A stretch of 64,000 bases of DNA. Origin: an uncultured Gellertiella sp. Its GTDB lineage: Bacteria; Pseudomonadota; Alphaproteobacteria; Rhizobiales; Rhizobiaceae. The stretch spans positions 868,001-932,000 of the forward strand of contig NZ_OY735139.1 in assembly GCF_963457605.1 (NCBI RefSeq). Direction: 5' to 3'. The notes beneath the pieces are model-generated. The model had not been told where the DNA came from, made no database searches, and saw only the letters and a list, made by a program, of their open reading frames with translations. Positions 26,411 to 34,893 of this stretch are shown here, piece after piece; within the stretch, counting starts at the first letter, position 1, and the number at the start of each line of letters is the position of its first letter. The position numbers and the translations under genes are program-made.

Positions 26411-27139
26411 TTACTGCTCCTGGTCGCCACCGCCATCGCTGCCGCCGTCAGAATCGCCATCCGAGGAACCGGAATCGGCGGAATCGCCACCGCTGCTCTC
26501 ATCGCTGGATGCGGCGGAATCGTCAGAGGAACTGTCATCGGCGGTGGCCGTGTCGTCGCTGCCGCCTTCTTCCGCAACGGCGGCCTGATCGCCCTCGTCA
26601 TCACCCGCAAGACCCTGGTCGAGATCGCCAGCCGTGGCATCGTCAACCGCGTCATACTTGATTTCGTCCGACGAGCTGATCGACACTTCGGAATAGTCTT
26701 CCGTCGAGGTCAGTTCGGTGGATGAGACTTCCGTATAGCTCAGGAAGGCGCTTTCCTCGATGACGTAACCGTAATCATAGGTGATATCGACAAAGTGGTT
26801 GCCGGCGGTACCACCCGGCTTGGCCTTTGCTCCGGGTGCAAGCGAGATCACGTGCAGGCCGACCAGTTCCGAACTGTAGCCATCAATGGCCAGCAGCGCC
26901 GTGGTGCCGGATTCCGACACCTTGACCATGTAGAGTTCGCCCTTGCGCCGGACATCTTCAACCTTCAGTCCTTTGGTTTCAAGTTGCGAGACAATGAAGT
27001 GCGCCGAGCGGAACCTGGCCGCCGCTGCGGCAAAAGAGGCGTCGGTGGTGGCAAGCAGCGTCAGCGCCGCCAGCGACAGCGCAGCAGCGGCACCGGAAAC
27101 GGCCGTCATGGCCCGGTTTTTTCCAAACGAAAGTGTCAT
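26411..27139 (-). CDS. Exported protein with Ser/Asp/Gly-rich acidic tail
   Basis: 242 residues. ATG 27139 has an AGGAA site upstream. Residues 1-40 form a signal peptide (MTLSFGKNRAMTAVSGAAAA, then LSLAALTLLATTDASFAAAA). The next ~80 residues (VSQLETKGLKVEDVRRKGEL, YMVKVSESGTTALLAIDGYS) resemble a PepSY-like fold, though this is a weak call. From about residue 135 the protein is dominated by Ser, Thr, Asp, Glu and Gly, ending in repeated SDGDSDGGSDGGG. Such a tail is disordered and could bind calcium. The gene is convergent with csp and divergent from a BA14K-type gene. Function unknown. Confidence 0.75.
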   Translation of the reverse strand: MTLSFGKNRAMTAVSGAAAALSLAALTLLATTDASFAAAAARFRSAHFIVSQLETKGLKVEDVRRKGELYMVKVSESGTTALLAIDGYSSELVGLHVISLAPGAKAKPGGTAGNHFVDITYDYGYVIEESAFLSYTEVSSTELTSTEDYSEVSISSSDEIKYDAVDDATAGDLDQGLAGDDEGDQAAVAEEGGSDDTATADDSSSDDSAASSDESSGGDSADSGSSDGDSDGGSDGGGDQEQ

Positions 27140-27568
27140 AGCATATTCCTGAAGACTGCGGGCATGAGAAAGGCAGTCACCGGTTGCCCGTTTTCCGGTG
27201 CCAGATGGCAGAAGCATGTCGTAGCGTCTTCCCCTCCTCCCCGGGTGATGACGCCAGCGAAACAGGTCACTTGCCCGCTGCCAGCGCGGATCAGCCTGCT
27301 GACCGTCGCCGTGACATCAATCCGCCTGTTCCGCATTCCTCAGCGGATCAGGCGATATGGTCATTCCCGCAAGCAGCGCCAGACGAAGGTTCGGGCAGCA
27401 GTTGCGCCATGCAAGTATGCCAGTGGCGAAAATGCAAGGTATTAAATATTAAAAATAGTTAATTCTGCATTCAGCCTGCATTCACCTCCGCCATCCTAAC
27501 GTGACATCCATGGATGCGCAGAGGTGCTGGCACCAGCCGCGCCCCGAAAGATTGAAGGAACCCAGGCG
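27140..27568. other. Divergent intergenic region
   Basis: 429 bp between two divergently read genes for exported proteins. Presumably it holds both promoters. I see no gene, repeat or clear palindrome in it. Confidence 0.5.
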
Positions 27569-28033
27569 ATGAACCGGCTTTTCAAAACCCTCGTGATATC
27601 TGCAACCCTTGCGGCCACGGCCCTTGTCTCGGCGGGAACCGCCTCTGCCGATGGCTGGCGTCGCCACTACCATGGCGGCGACAGCGGCGATGCGCTGGCG
27701 GCCGGTGTGGCAGGCCTGGCGGTTGGTGCGCTCCTCGGTTCAGCGCTGTCAGCGCCTCCCTCGCACCGGCAATATATCGACGAGCCGCCGGTCTATGGCG
27801 ATCCGCAACCCGTCTATGACGATGAAGATGTCGGCTACGTTCCCGCACCGCCGGTCTACCGTCGCACGGTCATCGTCCGGCAGTCCGGCTATTATCCGGA
27901 ACAACCCCGGACTTTGCGTCCCTGGAGCCGTGCCTGGATGCGCTATTGCAGCCAGCGCTACCGGTCGTTCGACCCGGGCACCGGCACCTTCATCGGCAAT
28001 GATGGCGACGAGCATTTCTGCGTCGCGGGATGA
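27569..28033 (+). CDS. BA14K-family secreted protein
   Basis: 154 residues. ATG 27569 follows AAGGAA. The signal peptide is residues 1-26 (LVISATLAATALVSAGTASA). A glycine/alanine-rich hydrophobic segment follows (ALAAGVAGLAVGALLGSALS), then a Pro/Tyr-rich spacer. The C-terminal domain runs WMRYCSQRYRSFDPGTGTFI, then GNDGDEHFC, the signature of the BA14K family first known as a Brucella immunoreactive lectin-like protein. It is found widely in Rhizobiales envelopes. Molecular role uncertain. Confidence 0.92.
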   Translation: MNRLFKTLVISATLAATALVSAGTASADGWRRHYHGGDSGDALAAGVAGLAVGALLGSALSAPPSHRQYIDEPPVYGDPQPVYDDEDVGYVPAPPVYRRTVIVRQSGYYPEQPRTLRPWSRAWMRYCSQRYRSFDPGTGTFIGNDGDEHFCVAG

Positions 28034-28133
28034 TGGCAAGGCGCCTGCAAATCGTGCGGCGGGCCTCTGGTCCGCCGCTGCTGTTTCAGGCCGTGCGCAG
28101 CCGTCGGGGACGCCCGCCGGCCCGCAGCGGAGA

Positions 28134-28781
28134 TCACAGCCCGCGCAAGAACGGATTGTTGCGCCGCTCGTCGCCGATCCGGCCTCCCGGACCGTGGCCG
28201 CAGATGAAACCGACATCGTCGCCCAGCGGCAGTACCTTTTCCCGGATCGACGTCATCAGGGTCGCATGGTCGCCGCCCGGCAGGTCGGTGCGGCCGACCG
28301 AACCATTGAACAGCACATCGCCCAGATGGGCAAAACCCTGTTCGCGATTGAAATAGATGACATGGCCCGGCGCATGGCCGGGCGTATGACTGACCTCGAA
28401 CACATGCGCGCCAAACGACACCCGGTCGCCATCCTCCAGCCAGCGGTCCGGCACCACATTGCGCACCGCGCCGGGAACGCCGAACTTTTCCGCCTGCATC
28501 TCGATATTGTCGAGCAATTGCCTGTCATCGCGATGCGGGCCGATGATCTTGATCCCCAGCCTGTCGCGCAGTTCGTCGGCGCCGCCTGCGTGATCGATGT
28601 GACCATGAGTCAACCAGATCTCCCGCAAGGTCAGGCCGTTCTCCCTGACCACCTGCAGGATGGTCTCGACATCGCCGCCGGGGTCGACGATCACCCCTTC
28701 CCGGGTGTCCTGATCAAAAAGAACCGTGCAATTCTGCTGAAAGGGGGTGACGGGAATGATCCCGGCCTGCAACATGCCCAT
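28134..28781 (-). CDS. Metallo-beta-lactamase-fold hydrolase (glyoxalase II-like)
   Basis: 215 residues. The metal-binding motif LTHGHIDHAGG lies at about residues 57-67. Further ligands are in HTPGHAPGHV (about 132-141), the aspartate of HLGDVLFNGSVGRTD, and GHGPGG near the end. This layout fits the short glyoxalase II-like / YcbL group, which hydrolyses thioesters such as S-lactoylglutathione and lacks the full C-terminal glutathione domain. Cytoplasmic. ATG 28781 or 28775 may start it. Read convergently with the BA14K gene. Confidence 0.92.
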   Translation of the reverse strand: MGMLQAGIIPVTPFQQNCTVLFDQDTREGVIVDPGGDVETILQVVRENGLTLREIWLTHGHIDHAGGADELRDRLGIKIIGPHRDDRQLLDNIEMQAEKFGVPGAVRNVVPDRWLEDGDRVSFGAHVFEVSHTPGHAPGHVIYFNREQGFAHLGDVLFNGSVGRTDLPGGDHATLMTSIREKVLPLGDDVGFICGHGPGGRIGDERRNNPFLRGL

Positions 28782-29043
28782 CCGGACGCCTCGCTACTTG
28801 TCCATGCCCGCGCCATCACCGGCACCCGTGCCGGAAATCCGAAAGCAAACCTTTGTCGTCATGCCATGTCCGTCAAGAACGGCGCAACAGACAAATCGAC
28901 TGCAGCCCGCAGGAGATGCTCAGCAGAAAGATCCGTTTTATGGGATCCGACGAGGTTTTGGGCTGTTCGCGACGGCTTTGGGGCTGTAAATACCCGGTTT
29001 GGCGACAGAAATTGATGAAAAACTGGATTTGAAGGTGAAAAAC

Positions 29044-29541
29044 GTGGCACGGCAGGCCGAAAAGAAGACTTCTCCCGAGCAGGAACTGCTCGACACGCCG
29101 ATGCCGGATGCCGCGCATATCGACTTCGAGATGATCGAGCAATTCTTCTTTGCCTATCGTGATTTCGTCTCCGATCCCGACCAGATTCTGGCCACCAGCG
29201 GTTTTGGCCGCGCCCATCACCGGGTGGTGCATTTCGTCAACCGCTATCCCGGACTGACCGTTGCCGACCTGCTGGATACGCTGAGAATCACCAAGCAGAG
29301 TCTTGCCCGGGTGCTGAAGCAACTGATCGACAGCGGCTATATCAGGCAGATGGCAGGCCATGCTGACCGCCGCCAGCGCAAGCTCTATCCGACCCTGGCC
29401 GGGCGCGATCTGGCACTGGCGCTGGCCGAGCCGCAATCGCGCCGGATTGCGCGCGCCTTTCATGCCATGACCGCAGAGCAGAAGTCCGGCGTCCGGCAGT
29501 TTCTGGCCGGCATGCGGGATCCGGACAAGGAGGAACAATGA
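29044..29541 (+). CDS. MarR-family transcriptional regulator
   Basis: About 165 residues from GTG 29044, chosen because AAGGTG lies six bases upstream. An in-frame TTG at 28999 would add 15 residues. The winged helix-turn-helix is visible at about residues 68-120 (LTVADLLDTLRITKQSLARV, then LKQLIDSGYIRQM), and the wing carries DRRQRKLYPT. The stop codon overlaps the start of the response regulator gene (ATGA), so translation is coupled. MarR plus OmpR-type regulator is the arrangement of petP-petR in Rhodobacter capsulatus. Equivalence here is an inference from order and family. Confidence 0.85.
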   Translation: MARQAEKKTSPEQELLDTPMPDAAHIDFEMIEQFFFAYRDFVSDPDQILATSGFGRAHHRVVHFVNRYPGLTVADLLDTLRITKQSLARVLKQLIDSGYIRQMAGHADRRQRKLYPTLAGRDLALALAEPQSRRIARAFHAMTAEQKSGVRQFLAGMRDPDKEEQ

Positions 29542-30239
29542 GCGAGCCAAAGGTGATCGCGGACAATGCACCGCATCTGCTTGTTGTCGATGATGACACC
29601 CGCATCCGTGCGCTGCTTCATCGCTACCTCAGCGAAAACGGCTTTCGCGTCACCATCGCGGCAGATGCCGGCGAAGCGCGGCGCAAACTGGAGGGCATGG
29701 ATTTCGACCTGATCATCCTCGACGTGATGATGCCCGGCGAAAGCGGCCTTTCGCTTGCCCGCAGCCTGAAATCGGTGCGCAGGGTGCCGATCATCCTGCT
29801 GACCGCCCTTGCCGAAACCCCGTCGCGCATCGAGGGCCTGGAGGCCGGCGCGGAAGATTATGTCGCCAAGCCCTTCGATCCCCGGGAACTGGTCCTGCGC
29901 ATCCAGAATGTGCTGAAGCGCAGCCTTGCCGGCGAGAACAGTGGCGTCGACCAGGTGGTGTTCGGCCCCTACAGTTTTTCGCTGTCGCGCCGCGAGCTGA
30001 AAAAATCCGCCATTCTGGTGCGCCTTACCGACCGCGAGCTGGAGATTCTCGGCTTTTTTGCCGCCCGCGCCGGCGATACCGTGGCCCGCCATGAACTGGC
30101 CGGCAATGACGGCGAGATCGGCGAGAGGACGATTGACGTGCAGATCAACCGCCTGCGCCGCAAGATCGAGGATGACCCCGCCAATCCGGTCTGGCTCCAG
30201 ACCGTGCGCGGCATCGGCTATCGGCTCTGCGTGGACTGA
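29538..30239 (+). CDS. OmpR/PhoB-family response regulator (PetR-like)
   Basis: 233 residues. Receiver domain at about residues 14-125: VVDDDTRIRALL with the acidic pocket, the phosphoacceptor aspartate in LIILDVMMPGESG (about residue 61), the LTA threonine, and AKPFDPREL with the conserved lysine. The C-terminal winged-helix DNA-binding domain contains LTDRELEILGFF and RTIDVQINRLRRKI, ending TVRGIGYRL. It overlaps the MarR gene by four bases and is followed 76 bp later by a histidine kinase gene, its probable partner. Confidence 0.95.
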   Translation: MSEPKVIADNAPHLLVVDDDTRIRALLHRYLSENGFRVTIAADAGEARRKLEGMDFDLIILDVMMPGESGLSLARSLKSVRRVPIILLTALAETPSRIEGLEAGAEDYVAKPFDPRELVLRIQNVLKRSLAGENSGVDQVVFGPYSFSLSRRELKKSAILVRLTDRELEILGFFAARAGDTVARHELAGNDGEIGERTIDVQINRLRRKIEDDPANPVWLQTVRGIGYRLCVD

Positions 30240-30315
30240 GGCGCCTCGCGCCAACCGGTTGCCGGCACTTTTTTCGTGCAGGCCTTGAACAAAGTGTGAG
30301 CCTGGAGGCGTGGAC

Positions 30316-31698
30316 ATGACAAGTTTCGAGACCATCCGCCCCGAACAGGAGCGTGCGCCGCTTTCCCTCCATGCGGCCATCACCCGCTGGGTCCGGCGAC
30401 GCCTGCCGACCGGGCTCTACGCCCGCTCGCTGCTGATCATCGTGCTGCCGATGGTGATATTGCAGATCGCCGTGTCGATCGTCTTCATGGAACGCCACTG
30501 GCATATGGTGACCCAGCGCCTCACCAATGGCACCACACGCGACATCGCCGCGATCATCGACCTCCTCAACCGCCACCCCGACCGTCAAAGCGTCGAGGAA
30601 ACGCTGGCGCTGGCACGGGCCCGGCTTGGCCTGCAGGTGTCGATTTCGCCGGGCACGGCACTGCCGCCAGGGGGCAGGATCCCGCTTTTCGGCCTGCTGG
30701 AACAGGCCATGGCCGACGAGATCGAAACCCAGATCGGCCTGCCCTTCTGGATCGATGCCGACCATACGCCAAGCATGGTCGATGTGCGCATCCTGATGCA
30801 TGACCGGATTCTCCGGGTGCTGGTCAGGCGCAACGAAACCTATGCGTCCAACACCCATATCTTCATCCTGTGGATGGTCGGCACCGCCATCGTGCTGATC
30901 ACCATCTCGGTGCTGTTCCTGCGCGGCCAGATCCGGCCGATTGTGGCGCTGGCCCGCGCGGCGGAAGCCTTCGGCAAGGGCCAGAAAATGCCCGAGCCCT
31001 TCTCGTTGCGCGGGGCCGACGAAATCCGCCGCGCCGGGCTTGCCTTCATCCTGATGCGCGAACGCATAGAGCGGCAGATGGAACAGCGCACCGCCATGCT
31101 GACCGGCGTCAGCCATGACCTGCGCACCATCCTCACCCGCTTCAAGCTGCAACTGGCCCTGGCCGGCGACAATCCCGATCTGGCCGGACTGAACGAGGAT
31201 GTGGCCGACATGCAGTCGATGCTGGAAGGCTACATGGCCTTTGCGCGCGGCGAGGCGGAGGAGGATCTCGGCCAGCTCGACCTTGCCGAACTCTTCGTCA
31301 AGCTGGCGCTGGAGGCGAATATCCACGGCAAGGCGCTCAGTTGGACGCTGTCGGGCGATCCCGTCGCCAATGTCCGCCCCAATGCCTTCTCGCGGCTGAT
31401 GGCCAATCTCGTGTCAAACAGCCTGCGTTACGCACACCAGCTCACCCTCACCGCCACGATTGGCGGCAAATGGCTGACGGTCACCCTTGATGACGACGGA
31501 CCGGGCATTCCCGAAGTGTCGCGGGAAGACGTGTTCAAGCCCTTCTACCGCCTCGACGAGGCCCGCAATCTCGACGCCTCCGGCACCGGCCTCGGCCTCG
31601 CCATCGCCCGCGACATCGCCCGCAGCCACGGCGGCAATGTCACGCTGGAAGACAGCCCGCTCGGCGGACTGCGCGCCGTGGTGCGGCTGCCGGTATGA
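30316..31698 (+). CDS. Membrane sensor histidine kinase (EnvZ-like)
   Basis: 460 residues from ATG 30316, with GGAGG seven bases upstream; a GTG at 30310 is too close to it. Two membrane helices (about residues 37-60 and 175-198) flank a periplasmic sensor of ~115 residues. Then come HAMP (RPIVALARAAEAFGKGQ) and a dimerisation domain with the phosphoacceptor histidine in GVSHDLRTILTRFK at about residue 265. The ATPase domain has N box NLVSNSLRYA, G1 DDDGPGIP, F box FKPFYR and G2 GTGLGLAIA. It should phosphorylate the adjacent response regulator. Confidence 0.94.
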   Translation: MTSFETIRPEQERAPLSLHAAITRWVRRRLPTGLYARSLLIIVLPMVILQIAVSIVFMERHWHMVTQRLTNGTTRDIAAIIDLLNRHPDRQSVEETLALARARLGLQVSISPGTALPPGGRIPLFGLLEQAMADEIETQIGLPFWIDADHTPSMVDVRILMHDRILRVLVRRNETYASNTHIFILWMVGTAIVLITISVLFLRGQIRPIVALARAAEAFGKGQKMPEPFSLRGADEIRRAGLAFILMRERIERQMEQRTAMLTGVSHDLRTILTRFKLQLALAGDNPDLAGLNEDVADMQSMLEGYMAFARGEAEEDLGQLDLAELFVKLALEANIHGKALSWTLSGDPVANVRPNAFSRLMANLVSNSLRYAHQLTLTATIGGKWLTVTLDDDGPGIPEVSREDVFKPFYRLDEARNLDASGTGLGLAIARDIARSHGGNVTLEDSPLGGLRAVVRLPV

Positions 31699-31972
31699 CG
31701 GGGAACGGCAGATGGCCCCTGGCAGCGCATCCCGACGACAGGTGTTCAGGGTCCATTCTGGCAAAAAGCCGCTCTTTCGGCTCGACGGGCCAAATCAAAT
31801 ACTTTAACGAGGCGGCGACTGGGGGCAACCATCATTTCAGGGATCGCGGGCCAGTGACACCTGAAATGAGATGGCTCGTGCCATGATGTGTGCCCCTGCC
31901 GTCAAGCAAGGCTGTGCGCCAGACAATCGGTCTTGGTGCCGCCTGCCAGCCAGGCAGCAAAGGATTTTTCGA

Positions 31973-32827
31973 ATGAACGACGAAAAACATTACGAATTTG
32001 GCGCGAACTGGGCGAAATATATCGACAAATTCTACTCTCAGGACCGGTTGGCGGCAGCGCAAAAGGCGCTTCTGGATTTCATCGGCCTTCCGACCCTGAA
32101 GGGCAAGCGGCTTCTGGACATAGGCAGTGGAAGCGGGTTGCACTCGCTCTCCGCCTTCAATGCAAAGGCAGACACGGTGACCAGCTTCGATTACGATCCT
32201 GATTCCGTGTCCACCACCCATCGTTTGCGCGACATGGTCGGCAGCCCGGACAACTGGACCGTGATGCAGGGCGATGTGTTGAATGCAGACTTCATGAGGT
32301 CCCTGGGCACTTGGGATATCGTCTACTCCTGGGGGGTTCTGCATCATACGGGGGAGATGTGGAAGGCTATTGAAAATGCCCAGGCCTGTACAGCAGTGGG
32401 AGGCCTTTTCCTGATAGCGCTCTATTCGAGCGACGTCGCCACCCCCTCCACCCAGTACTGGCTGGATATGAAACGCCGCTACAACCGCGCTGGCGCGCTG
32501 GAACGGCGTATCCTGGAGGGCTGGTATATCTTTCGTCACAGCCTCGATATGCGACCATGGCGGATTCCCACCCTTGTCAGGCACGTCTTGGCAAAGAGAA
32601 GGGATCGCGGCATGGACTATATGACCGATGTGCGGGATTGGCTGGGCGGATGGCCCATGGAATATGCTGCCGATCAGGACGTGGTCAATTTCCTCGAGGG
32701 GAAATTCAATTTCAAACTTGAAAAAATAAGGACGGGAGAGGCCTGTTCCGAATTCCTGTTTCGCAAAATGGACAGACATAATGGAACTACCGACTTGAAG
32801 ACATTCAAGCTTCAGGCGAAAGCCTGA
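31973..32827 (+). CDS. Class I SAM-dependent methyltransferase
   Basis: 284 residues; ATG 31973 has AAAGGA upstream. The SAM-binding motif is LLDIGSGSGLHSLSAF at about residues 49-64, the acidic loop is FDYDPDSV, and IVYSWGVLHHTGEMW marks motif III at about 122-136. The C-terminal ~110 residues carry many basic and aromatic residues and are not recognised. It is 15 bp ahead of a flippase gene. Together they suggest modification and export of a lipid-linked glycan or a similar surface compound (inference). Confidence 0.88.
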   Translation: MNDEKHYEFGANWAKYIDKFYSQDRLAAAQKALLDFIGLPTLKGKRLLDIGSGSGLHSLSAFNAKADTVTSFDYDPDSVSTTHRLRDMVGSPDNWTVMQGDVLNADFMRSLGTWDIVYSWGVLHHTGEMWKAIENAQACTAVGGLFLIALYSSDVATPSTQYWLDMKRRYNRAGALERRILEGWYIFRHSLDMRPWRIPTLVRHVLAKRRDRGMDYMTDVRDWLGGWPMEYAADQDVVNFLEGKFNFKLEKIRTGEACSEFLFRKMDRHNGTTDLKTFKLQAKA

Positions 32828-32842
32828 GCGGCAGATCATCTC

Positions 32843-34348
32843 ATGCTCAGATCGGCCAATACAGTGATGATGCTGAATTTGCTGGCGCAAGTCGTCGGCT
32901 TTTTCCGCACATTTGTCATTGCCGGAGCGCTCGGGGTATCGGTGACCGTTGACGGTTATTATCTGGGTCTGGTCGTCCCCACCTTTTTATCGACCATTTT
33001 TCTCGGCTGGACCCAGGTCAGTTTCGTCGGAAAATATACAGCCCATCTCGCGAGTGGCGACAACCGCTTGGCCAATCTGTTTTTTTCCCGGTTTTTCTGG
33101 TTTCAGGCCCTTATCAGCCTTGCCTGCTCGCTCGCCTGCTATCTCTTCCCCGACCTCATCGCTTCCTTGCTGATCAAGGATTCGCAGCAAAGCCTGATCA
33201 CGGCAGCTGCGGCGGCAGTCCAGGTGGCTGGATGGATCATTTTTCCCCTGGTGACCGGAGATTTCCTCGGTCTGGCTTTGAACGCGCACGGGCGGTTTTT
33301 CATTGCCGCCCTTGCTCCCCTGGCCAATGCAGCCGTTTCCGTGCTGCTGCTGTGGATCTGGCCGCAAAAGGACCTCTTCGCGCTGAATGCGACCTTGCTG
33401 GCGGGTACATTGGTGCAGTTCGGTGTAATGGCGGTCGGCGTGGCTGCCATTCGGATCAGACTGTACGTCCGGACCGCGGAAGTCGCGCGGGATGTTCAGA
33501 CGTCCATCTTCGCGGCCTTGCCATTGCTGCCCGCGATGCTGTTTTCGAACGGCACCACGGTCCTGATCCAGGCAAGTTGCGCATCGTTCGGCGAAGGCGC
33601 GGTCGCCATTTTTGGATATGCGTCGCGGCTGCACGGCGTCCTCACCCAGATTCTGGTGACCGGGCTGAGCACGGTTCTGCTGCCACATCTCGCAACCCTG
33701 TGGGCGCGCAGAAACGTCAATGACATCAATGCGCTTTTCCGCAATCTCGTACGGATCTCCATCCTCGTCGCGCTGTATATTCTGACGGGCGTCTACCTGT
33801 TCGGCAATCTGGCCATCGAATTCCTGCTGGCGCGGGGGCATTTCGATTCAGCTGTTGTTGCCCAGGTGCAAACCGCCTGGATTCTCCTGTCCGTCGGAAT
33901 TTTTCCCTTTGCCTATGGCACCTTCATTGCCAAGCTGGCACAGGCCGCAACCCGCCCGGCAGCCATCCTGGCCAGCAGCGGTTGCTGTTTCCTTGCGGTG
34001 TTGCTGGCAACGTCCATTGCAAAATTCTGGCCAAGCTTTCCGGTACTTCTGCTGTCTCCAGCCTTTGGCTTTGCTGCGGCAACCAGCTTCTGGATGGCCT
34101 GGTACAAAAGGCAAATTCTGCAATCCGGCTTTCTGGCAACCGACATGGTCAGCGCCGTCCTTCGATGCGGAATTGCGCTCGTTCCAGCCATTGCAGTGGA
34201 TATCGTCACGCGACCGCTTACCGCAGGCTTTCCGGTCTGGATGTGCCTGTTTGGCCGGGGAATTGTGTTCTCCCTGCTGTTTGCATTCACCATTTTTGCC
34301 ACAGGGCAGACAAGGTGGTATTTCACGCGGCCCGACAGCCAGGCATAG
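32843..34348 (+). CDS. MurJ/Wzx-like lipid-linked substrate flippase
   Basis: 501 residues with about 12-14 hydrophobic helices. It opens with a MurJ-like N-terminal pattern (NLLAQVVGFFRTFVIAGALG), and ARLHG-type and LPHLATLWARRN stretches in the middle fit the MOP (MurJ/Wzx/MATE) exporters. These flip lipid-linked saccharides such as lipid II or O-unit precursors across the inner membrane. It differs from the normal housekeeping MurJ context, as no cell-wall genes are near, so an accessory polysaccharide flippase is more likely. It is paired with the preceding methyltransferase. Mosaic repeat sequence starts 35 bp after its stop. Confidence 0.82.
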   Translation: MLRSANTVMMLNLLAQVVGFFRTFVIAGALGVSVTVDGYYLGLVVPTFLSTIFLGWTQVSFVGKYTAHLASGDNRLANLFFSRFFWFQALISLACSLACYLFPDLIASLLIKDSQQSLITAAAAAVQVAGWIIFPLVTGDFLGLALNAHGRFFIAALAPLANAAVSVLLLWIWPQKDLFALNATLLAGTLVQFGVMAVGVAAIRIRLYVRTAEVARDVQTSIFAALPLLPAMLFSNGTTVLIQASCASFGEGAVAIFGYASRLHGVLTQILVTGLSTVLLPHLATLWARRNVNDINALFRNLVRISILVALYILTGVYLFGNLAIEFLLARGHFDSAVVAQVQTAWILLSVGIFPFAYGTFIAKLAQAATRPAAILASSGCCFLAVLLATSIAKFWPSFPVLLLSPAFGFAAATSFWMAWYKRQILQSGFLATDMVSAVLRCGIALVPAIAVDIVTRPLTAGFPVWMCLFGRGIVFSLLFAFTIFATGQTRWYFTRPDSQA

Positions 34349-34382
34349 TGCGCGGAAGGACACTGCCGCAATCTCTCCTCTT

Positions 34383-34402
34383 ATACCAAAGATCCTTGAT
34401 AT
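34383..34402. repeat. Fragment of the 24-kb element's terminal repeat
   Basis: ATACCAAAGATCcTTGATA matches the start of the 32-bp terminal repeat at 24090 with one change. It directly abuts mosaic repeat locus B. Confidence 0.75.
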
Positions 34403-34544
34403 TAGAGTCTGTCAGGGAAAACACGCAAACGACGTTTTGCGTTTGGAATCCGGTTTTCCCGCTCAAACTCGTTTGAGCGAATAGACAAACGACAACAAGG
34501 GGAGCCAGAGTCTGTCTGGTTCAACTTGAACCAGACAGACTCTA
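34403..34544 (+). repeat. Mosaic intergenic repeat, locus B
   Basis: Modules in order: TAGAGTCTGTCAGGGAAAA; an ACGCAAACGACGTTTTGCGT segment; GGAATCCGGTTTTCCC; the palindrome GCTCAAACTCGTTTGAGC; AGACAAACGACAACAAGG; and a terminal near-perfect 39-bp palindrome built on GTCTGGTTCAACTTGAACCA. It ends inside the stop codon of the csaA-like gene on the minus strand. Confidence 0.9.
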
Positions 34545-34883
34545 GATCAGTCGCTGACCGTTGGGCACCGGGCGTTCGGGTGCGGCAAGAACGATGGCAC
34601 CGGTTGCGTCGGCAAGGCCGAGTGTCAGCACTTCGGAGCGGAAGGGGCCGATCTGGCGCGGGGGAAAGTTGACGACCGCCAAGACCTGGCGTCCGAGCAG
34701 GGCTGCGGCATCGTAATGCACGGTGATCTGGGCGGAGGATGTCTTCACGCCGATCCCGGGACCGAAATCGATCTGCAATTTCCACGCGGGCTTGCGCGCC
34801 TCGGGAAAGGCGTCGACCGCGATGATGGTACCGATGCGGATATCCACCCGTTCGAAATCGGCCCATGTGATCTCGTCCGTCAT
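34542..34883 (-). CDS. CsaA-like tRNA-binding domain protein
   Basis: 113 residues, the size of CsaA. It consists of one OB-fold tRNA-binding domain: FERVDIRIGTIIAVDAFPEA at the start, WKLQIDFGPGIGVKTSSAQI, then NFPPRQIGPFRSEVLTLG, and VPNGQRLI at the end. Homologues bind tRNA and may help protein export. ATG 34883 begins the conserved domain. The stop TAG falls inside mosaic repeat B, so the last codons may have been reshaped by the repeat, though the C-terminus looks normal. Third gene of a ybjN-like / proC / csaA-like run. Confidence 0.88.
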   Translation of the reverse strand: MTDEITWADFERVDIRIGTIIAVDAFPEARKPAWKLQIDFGPGIGVKTSSAQITVHYDAAALLGRQVLAVVNFPPRQIGPFRSEVLTLGLADATGAIVLAAPERPVPNGQRLI

Positions 34884-34893
34884 CGAAGTGCCC

